From GCA-2686295 sp964402995 (GTDB lineage Archaea > Nanobdellota > Nanobdellia > Woesearchaeales > GCA-2686295): a stretch of DNA of 64,000 bases. The translations under genes were made by a program, and so were the position numbers. Where the stretch lies: the NCBI GenBank assembly GCA_964402995.1, contig CAYOEA010000003.1, positions 1 through 64,000 on the forward strand. Direction: 5' to 3'. Shown here one piece after another: positions 60,700 through 64,000 of the stretch (the stretch's first letter is position 1; each line of letters opens with the position of its first letter). Below the pieces are notes generated by a model. It was not told where the DNA came from. It did not search any database and saw nothing but the letters and a program-made list of their open reading frames with translations.

Positions 60700-60855
60700 T
60701 ATACTTTGTGATAAAAATGATTACATACAGACGAAATTAAACTAAAGCATTTCTCTTCGGGGCTAATGCTCTGAAAACTATCGTGATTTGAAAAAATCAC
60801 TTACAAATTTTTTGTTTTAAACTAGATTGAAAACTAAAACTAAATGGTGATATAA
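60700..60855 (+). promoter_or_regulatory. Long structured leader of the racemase operon
   Basis: Downstream of the TATA box lies a 155-nt untranslated region. It has AGCATT (60746-60751)/AATGCT (60765-60770) enclosing CTC-TTCG-GGG, a UUCG tetraloop; GTGATTT (60783-60789)/AAATCAC (60794-60800) capped by GAAA; and ACAAA/TTTGT near 60803-60815. An ATG at 60718 opens a 7-codon frame, MITYRRN. GGTGAT precedes ATG 60856. Tetraloops of these two kinds point to a real structured RNA, possibly a riboswitch or attenuator. Confidence 0.6.
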
Positions 60856-61656
60856 ATGGAATTAAAATTAAATGGAACTAAAATCATTCCTCTTAAAGAT
60901 TGGTTTGATGATAAAAAAATAATTATTGAGTCGGGGCATATTTATACTAGTGAAGAACCTGGTATTGAACATTTTATGGGTTTAAAATTTGGTAAACAGT
61001 TAATGGATAATTTACTACAGTTTGGATTTCCAACTGCGTCTTGGTTATTTGTTGATGATTACAATCCTAAATTTGAAGCTAAGAATGAAATTTTAGATAT
61101 TGAAGGTTTTGTTTCAAAAATAAACTCTCAGGGTACTACCATTGATAAAGTTATCATGGAATCTTCTTTGACTGATATTGCTAAAGATGTAATTGATGGT
61201 TTAGCAAGTGGTGGCTTTACTTCAAAAAATGGTCCACTAACTACTTTAAATAAAAAAGTGAGTTATGGTAAAGCTGTTCTTTATGATGAAGAAACTAATC
61301 ATTATGCTTGTTCAGTATTGGATGCTGCTTTTTATTTAGTTAAGGCAAAAGAATCTGCTATTTCAATAACTGTTTTACCTGCGCAATATAAGTCTCAACA
61401 AAAACTCACTAATATTTTATTAACAAAATTAGATAAAGTGGGTTTTAAAACTAATAAGGAAGATACTTTACAAGTTTATTTTAGTGTTCCTCAAGAAAGT
61501 TACATGTATCCTGAGATTGAACCTGTTGTTAAAGATTCATTTCCAGTAACTAGCATAATTAATGGTTTATCTGAAAAAAATTCTTTTGCAAATAAATTAA
61601 CTAATTATTCGTTGAAAGTTATGGGTCCTAAATATGAGTTTCATGTTGTGATTTAA
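60856..61656 (+). CDS. Hypothetical protein, first gene of racemase operon
   Basis: The 266-residue protein has no motif I recognise. Conserved-looking parts are FMGLKFGKQLMDNLLQFGFP, KVIMESSLTDIAKDVIDGLA and CSVLDAAFYLVKAKE. It is probably cytoplasmic (no signal or membrane helix). It ends one base before the racemase gene and shares the structured leader. A linked enzyme in amino-acid metabolism is likely. Confidence 0.6.
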   Translation: MELKLNGTKIIPLKDWFDDKKIIIESGHIYTSEEPGIEHFMGLKFGKQLMDNLLQFGFPTASWLFVDDYNPKFEAKNEILDIEGFVSKINSQGTTIDKVIMESSLTDIAKDVIDGLASGGFTSKNGPLTTLNKKVSYGKAVLYDEETNHYACSVLDAAFYLVKAKESAISITVLPAQYKSQQKLTNILLTKLDKVGFKTNKEDTLQVYFSVPQESYMYPEIEPVVKDSFPVTSIINGLSEKNSFANKLTNYSLKVMGPKYEFHVVI

Positions 61657-61657
61657 A

Positions 61658-62356
61658 ATGGCAAAATTAAAAACAATAGGTTTACTTGGTGGGCTTGGTC
61701 CTGAAGCGGGATCAAGAGTTTACTCTCTTATAATTAAATCCGCGCAAGAAAAACTTAATGCAGTTCAAGATACTGATTACCCTCCTGTAATAATGTATTC
61801 TGCAGGAATTGATGGTTTTGATGAAACGGGGATTGTTAATCAAAATATGGTTTTATCAAAGTTAATTGATGGTGTTAAACTTTTAGAAAATGCTGGCGCT
61901 GATTTCATAATAATTGCTTGTAATACGGTTCATTTATTTATCAACACACTTCGTTCAACAGTTTCAATTCCTGTGCTTAGTATTGTTGAAGAAACTGTTA
62001 AAGCTGTATCTTTGCATGATGGAACTTTGGCGCTTCTTGGCTCTCAAACAACTTTGGAAACTGGGCTTTATTCAAACGCATTTGAATCTGCGGGTATTGA
62101 TCACTTAGTTCCAAAACAAGATCATTTTCCAAAACTTACAAGTGTGATTTTGGATGTTATGGGTGGATCTATTTCAACATCTTCCTTTGATGGGGTTTTA
62201 GAATTAGTATCTGATTTGAAAGCTGATGGGGCTACTGCTTTAGTTTTAGCCTGCACTGAATTGCCTTTAGCTCTTTCAAGCAAGAATTTGCAAATGCCTG
62301 TTTTTGACACTACTAAGATTTTAGCTGATGCAGCAGTTGATTTTGCTTTGAAATAA
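61658..62356 (+). CDS. Aspartate/glutamate racemase family protein
   Basis: The 232-residue protein has the two-cysteine racemase arrangement: IGLLGGLGPEAGSRVY, Cys in IIIACNTVHLF (near residue 88) and Cys in LVLACTELPLAL (near residue 203). Both catalytic Cys are present. It probably interconverts D- and L-aspartate or glutamate; D-amino acids would be unusual in archaeal envelopes, but could serve elsewhere. Confidence 0.9.
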   Translation: MAKLKTIGLLGGLGPEAGSRVYSLIIKSAQEKLNAVQDTDYPPVIMYSAGIDGFDETGIVNQNMVLSKLIDGVKLLENAGADFIIIACNTVHLFINTLRSTVSIPVLSIVEETVKAVSLHDGTLALLGSQTTLETGLYSNAFESAGIDHLVPKQDHFPKLTSVILDVMGGSISTSSFDGVLELVSDLKADGATALVLACTELPLALSSKNLQMPVFDTTKILADAAVDFALK

Positions 62357-62368
62357 TTTTTTTCTTTT

Positions 62369-63148
62369 TTATTTATTAACATGGCCAATTCTTGATTTGT
62401 TCCATGTGTGATCAAAAAATTGTTTGTAATATTTGTAATTTCTTTCTGACTTTACTAGTATCGCTGTTGGTGTTCCTTCTCCCCAAATTGTAGTTAATAC
62501 GTGCCCTTTGAAAATTAGTATTCCTACTGGGAAAAAATCTTTTGTATATCTGAATTCTGATTTTGGTTGATTAAAACTTTTAAAAACTATTTTTTTCTCT
62601 TTTTCGTGCGCTATGAATCTTACAAAAACTCCTTTCTCTGCTCTTCTTAAATGATAGTCTCGATAAAATCCTGATACTTCTTTTTGTTTTAATGGTTCGT
62701 CTAATAAATGAAATACTCTGTATGTTTCTCCTTTTTTCATTGTGTCTAGAACGTATTGGTATGCACTTCTCATTCCTTTTAATCCTTCAAATAGTGTTGC
62801 TTCTTGTTTTTCTTCTGTGTTTTTTCTTCTATGTTCTATTAGTGGTATTATTTCTTCTCTAATCTTTTTTTTCTGTTCTGTTATTTCTAATTCTTTTTCT
62901 TCTAGTATTCGAATTAAATTTATTGGTTCTGTTGCTTGAAAATGTTTATAATTTCCTTTTATTACTTGACTTACTAATCCTTTTTCTTTTAATTTATCTA
63001 ATACTAAATACACTTTCGAATCTGCAACTTTTGATTTCTCTATTATGGGTCCTACTGTAGAACTTTCTAATTCCAATAGTGCAAAATATACTTTTATTTC
63101 TGATTCATTTAATCCTAATTGATTTAATGCTTCGTATGGATCTTTCAT
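62369..63148 (-). CDS. TrmB-like transcriptional regulator
   Basis: The 259-residue protein has the TrmB winged helix (LGLNESEIKVYFALLELESS, VADSKVYLVLDKLKEKGLVS), a coiled coil and a C-terminal sensor domain. It starts one base after the paralogous TrmB gene stops, so the two are one operon and may form a heteromer. It converges with the racemase gene, 12 nt away. Confidence 0.85.
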   Translation of the reverse strand: MKDPYEALNQLGLNESEIKVYFALLELESSTVGPIIEKSKVADSKVYLVLDKLKEKGLVSQVIKGNYKHFQATEPINLIRILEEKELEITEQKKKIREEIIPLIEHRRKNTEEKQEATLFEGLKGMRSAYQYVLDTMKKGETYRVFHLLDEPLKQKEVSGFYRDYHLRRAEKGVFVRFIAHEKEKKIVFKSFNQPKSEFRYTKDFFPVGILIFKGHVLTTIWGEGTPTAILVKSERNYKYYKQFFDHTWNKSRIGHVNK

Positions 63149-63149
63149 T

Positions 63150-63911
63150 TTATTCTACTTCTTTTGCAATACTCCATAAAAACTTTAATTGTTTTTTGTA
63201 ATCTTCTGCTGTTTGTTTATTTCTTATTATTATTGCGATGAGTGGTTTTGTTTGTAATTGTATTAATGTAACTTCACCAAGAACTTGTATTGCTGTCATT
63301 GACTCATAAGGCAAGGTTCTTATTTCTGCGTTGTCTTCTTTTATTTCTGCTAAGTTTTTCTTCGCACTTGGATTTATAATCTTTTTAACTTTTAGTTTGA
63401 GTTCTTTTCTTTTTTTGAAAACATAAAATCTTAATAAATCAATATATTCTTTTGAATATGAATCCCATTTCACAATTCCATTCACAATAACTTCTTTTGT
63501 TCTATCTTTTTTTGCTTCTGCAAATAATATTTCATATGCTGTTTTTTGTCCTTTTACTCCTAAGAATACTTCTACATTTGTTTCTTCTTGCATTTCTTCA
63601 TATCTTTTTTGCAGTTCGGGTAATGTTTTTTCATAATTTATTTTTTGTTTATTTACATTATCTATTTTCGCATTCAGATAATCTATAACTCTTTTAGGTG
63701 GTGATGCTGTGAAATATTTTGTTTTCTCTTCTTTTATGCTACTTACTAATCCTTTTTCTTCTAGTGATTCTAATATTTCATATATTCTTCCACTATTCAG
63801 TTTTGCTTCTGATAATATTTCTGAAACTTTACTTTTACCTCTTTCAACTAGTGCTAAATAGACTTTTGATTCTGAACTTGTTAGTCCTATTTGTTGTAGT
63901 ATTTCTATCAT
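63150..63911 (-). CDS. TrmB-like transcriptional regulator (paralogue)
   Basis: The 253-residue protein resembles its downstream neighbour: winged helix IGLTSSESKVYLALVERGKS with LNSGRIYEILESLEEKGLVS, then a coiled coil and a domain with VFLGVKGQKTAYEILFAEAK. Minus-strand TATA box TATATAAAT at 63935-63943 suggests a leaderless start at 63911. A GC-rich palindrome lies just upstream. Confidence 0.85.
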   Translation of the reverse strand: MIEILQQIGLTSSESKVYLALVERGKSKVSEILSEAKLNSGRIYEILESLEEKGLVSSIKEEKTKYFTASPPKRVIDYLNAKIDNVNKQKINYEKTLPELQKRYEEMQEETNVEVFLGVKGQKTAYEILFAEAKKDRTKEVIVNGIVKWDSYSKEYIDLLRFYVFKKRKELKLKVKKIINPSAKKNLAEIKEDNAEIRTLPYESMTAIQVLGEVTLIQLQTKPLIAIIIRNKQTAEDYKKQLKFLWSIAKEVE

Positions 63912-63956
63912 TTAATCTTATTTATCCTCTATTCTATATAAATATTTTGATTAACT

Positions 63957-63973
63957 CCCCACGTCGTGTGGGG
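63957..63973. promoter_or_regulatory. CCCCAC-GTCGT-GTGGGG palindrome upstream of TrmB operon
   Basis: Perfect 6-bp arms (63957-63962 and 63968-63973) lie about 14 bp upstream of the TATA box of the tandem TrmB genes, a position used by archaeal activators. It is strikingly GC-rich for this window. Confidence 0.5.
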
Positions 63974-64000
63974 TTATCTTTATATTTGTTTCTTGGTTAC

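Noticed and set aside
60718..60741. MITYRRN as a confirmed leader peptide
   Set aside because: Seven codons with only a weak ribosome site; noted within the leader entry but not called as a gene.

Overview
The window is one contiguous piece of an AT-rich archaeal chromosome. The archaeal assignment rests on aIF1A, aIF2 alpha and gamma, ribosomal proteins eL37, eL44 (L44e), eS27, eS6 and L10e, Nop10, an Sm-like protein, an archaeal GINS, two PAC2-family proteins, AmrS, EndoQ and TrmB-type regulators, plus TATA boxes about 25 nt before many starts. The small, scattered gene content, the S-layer N-terminus, many short membrane or coiled-coil proteins, a lone LspA, an HU-type protein and a shortened Dph2-like protein suggest a DPANN archaeon, most likely of the Woesearchaeota/Pacearchaeota kind; that lineage call is inference.

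Layout. 1-6.6 kb: end of a surface protein, two glycosyltransferases, membrane/envelope genes with LspA, RDD and SppA. 6.6-14.8 kb: an amino-acid permease fused to a methyltransferase, NUDIX, Dph2-like protein, S7, a long HTH protein, aIF2 gamma, MscS. 14.9-20.5 kb: a secreted-protein island with two NlpC/P60-like cysteine-peptidase candidates and a caspase-like protein. 20.6-27 kb: FKBP, SpoIIM-like protein, thioredoxin, thioredoxin-like protein, glutamate dehydrogenase, thioredoxin reductase, AmrS. 27-34 kb: Sm protein, eL37, tRNA-Leu(UAG), S-layer protein with a long leader, a surface protein, a radical SAM protein. 34-39.2 kb: GINS, eL44, eS27, aIF2 alpha, Nop10, PAC2 (a recognisable archaeal information-processing cluster). 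39-46.5 kb: MFS, DUF192, RNase H-like DUF429, a three-gene AAA+ module, second PAC2. 46.5-64 kb: regulators, EndoQ, CYTH, HD, HGPRT, ribosome-type GTPase, L10e, lipoprotein, HU, glycosyltransferase, TPM/zinc ribbon/LemA, ferredoxin, eS6, an ACT regulator divergent from a racemase operon, and two tandem TrmB regulators.

The most unusual signal is not a gene. In seven places the 3' end of a gene (six protein genes and tRNA-Leu) is copied, exactly or degenerately, just downstream, often with one or several hairpins between original and copy. In a partly overlapping set of seven genes the stop codon itself lies inside a short hairpin. In addition, many Shine-Dalgarno-led genes carry a 6-8 bp perfect hairpin in the leader. 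The best structured leader precedes the unknown-protein/racemase operon at about 60.7-60.85 kb and contains a UUCG-loop and a GAAA-loop hairpin. No transposase, integrase, rRNA gene or CRISPR array was seen.
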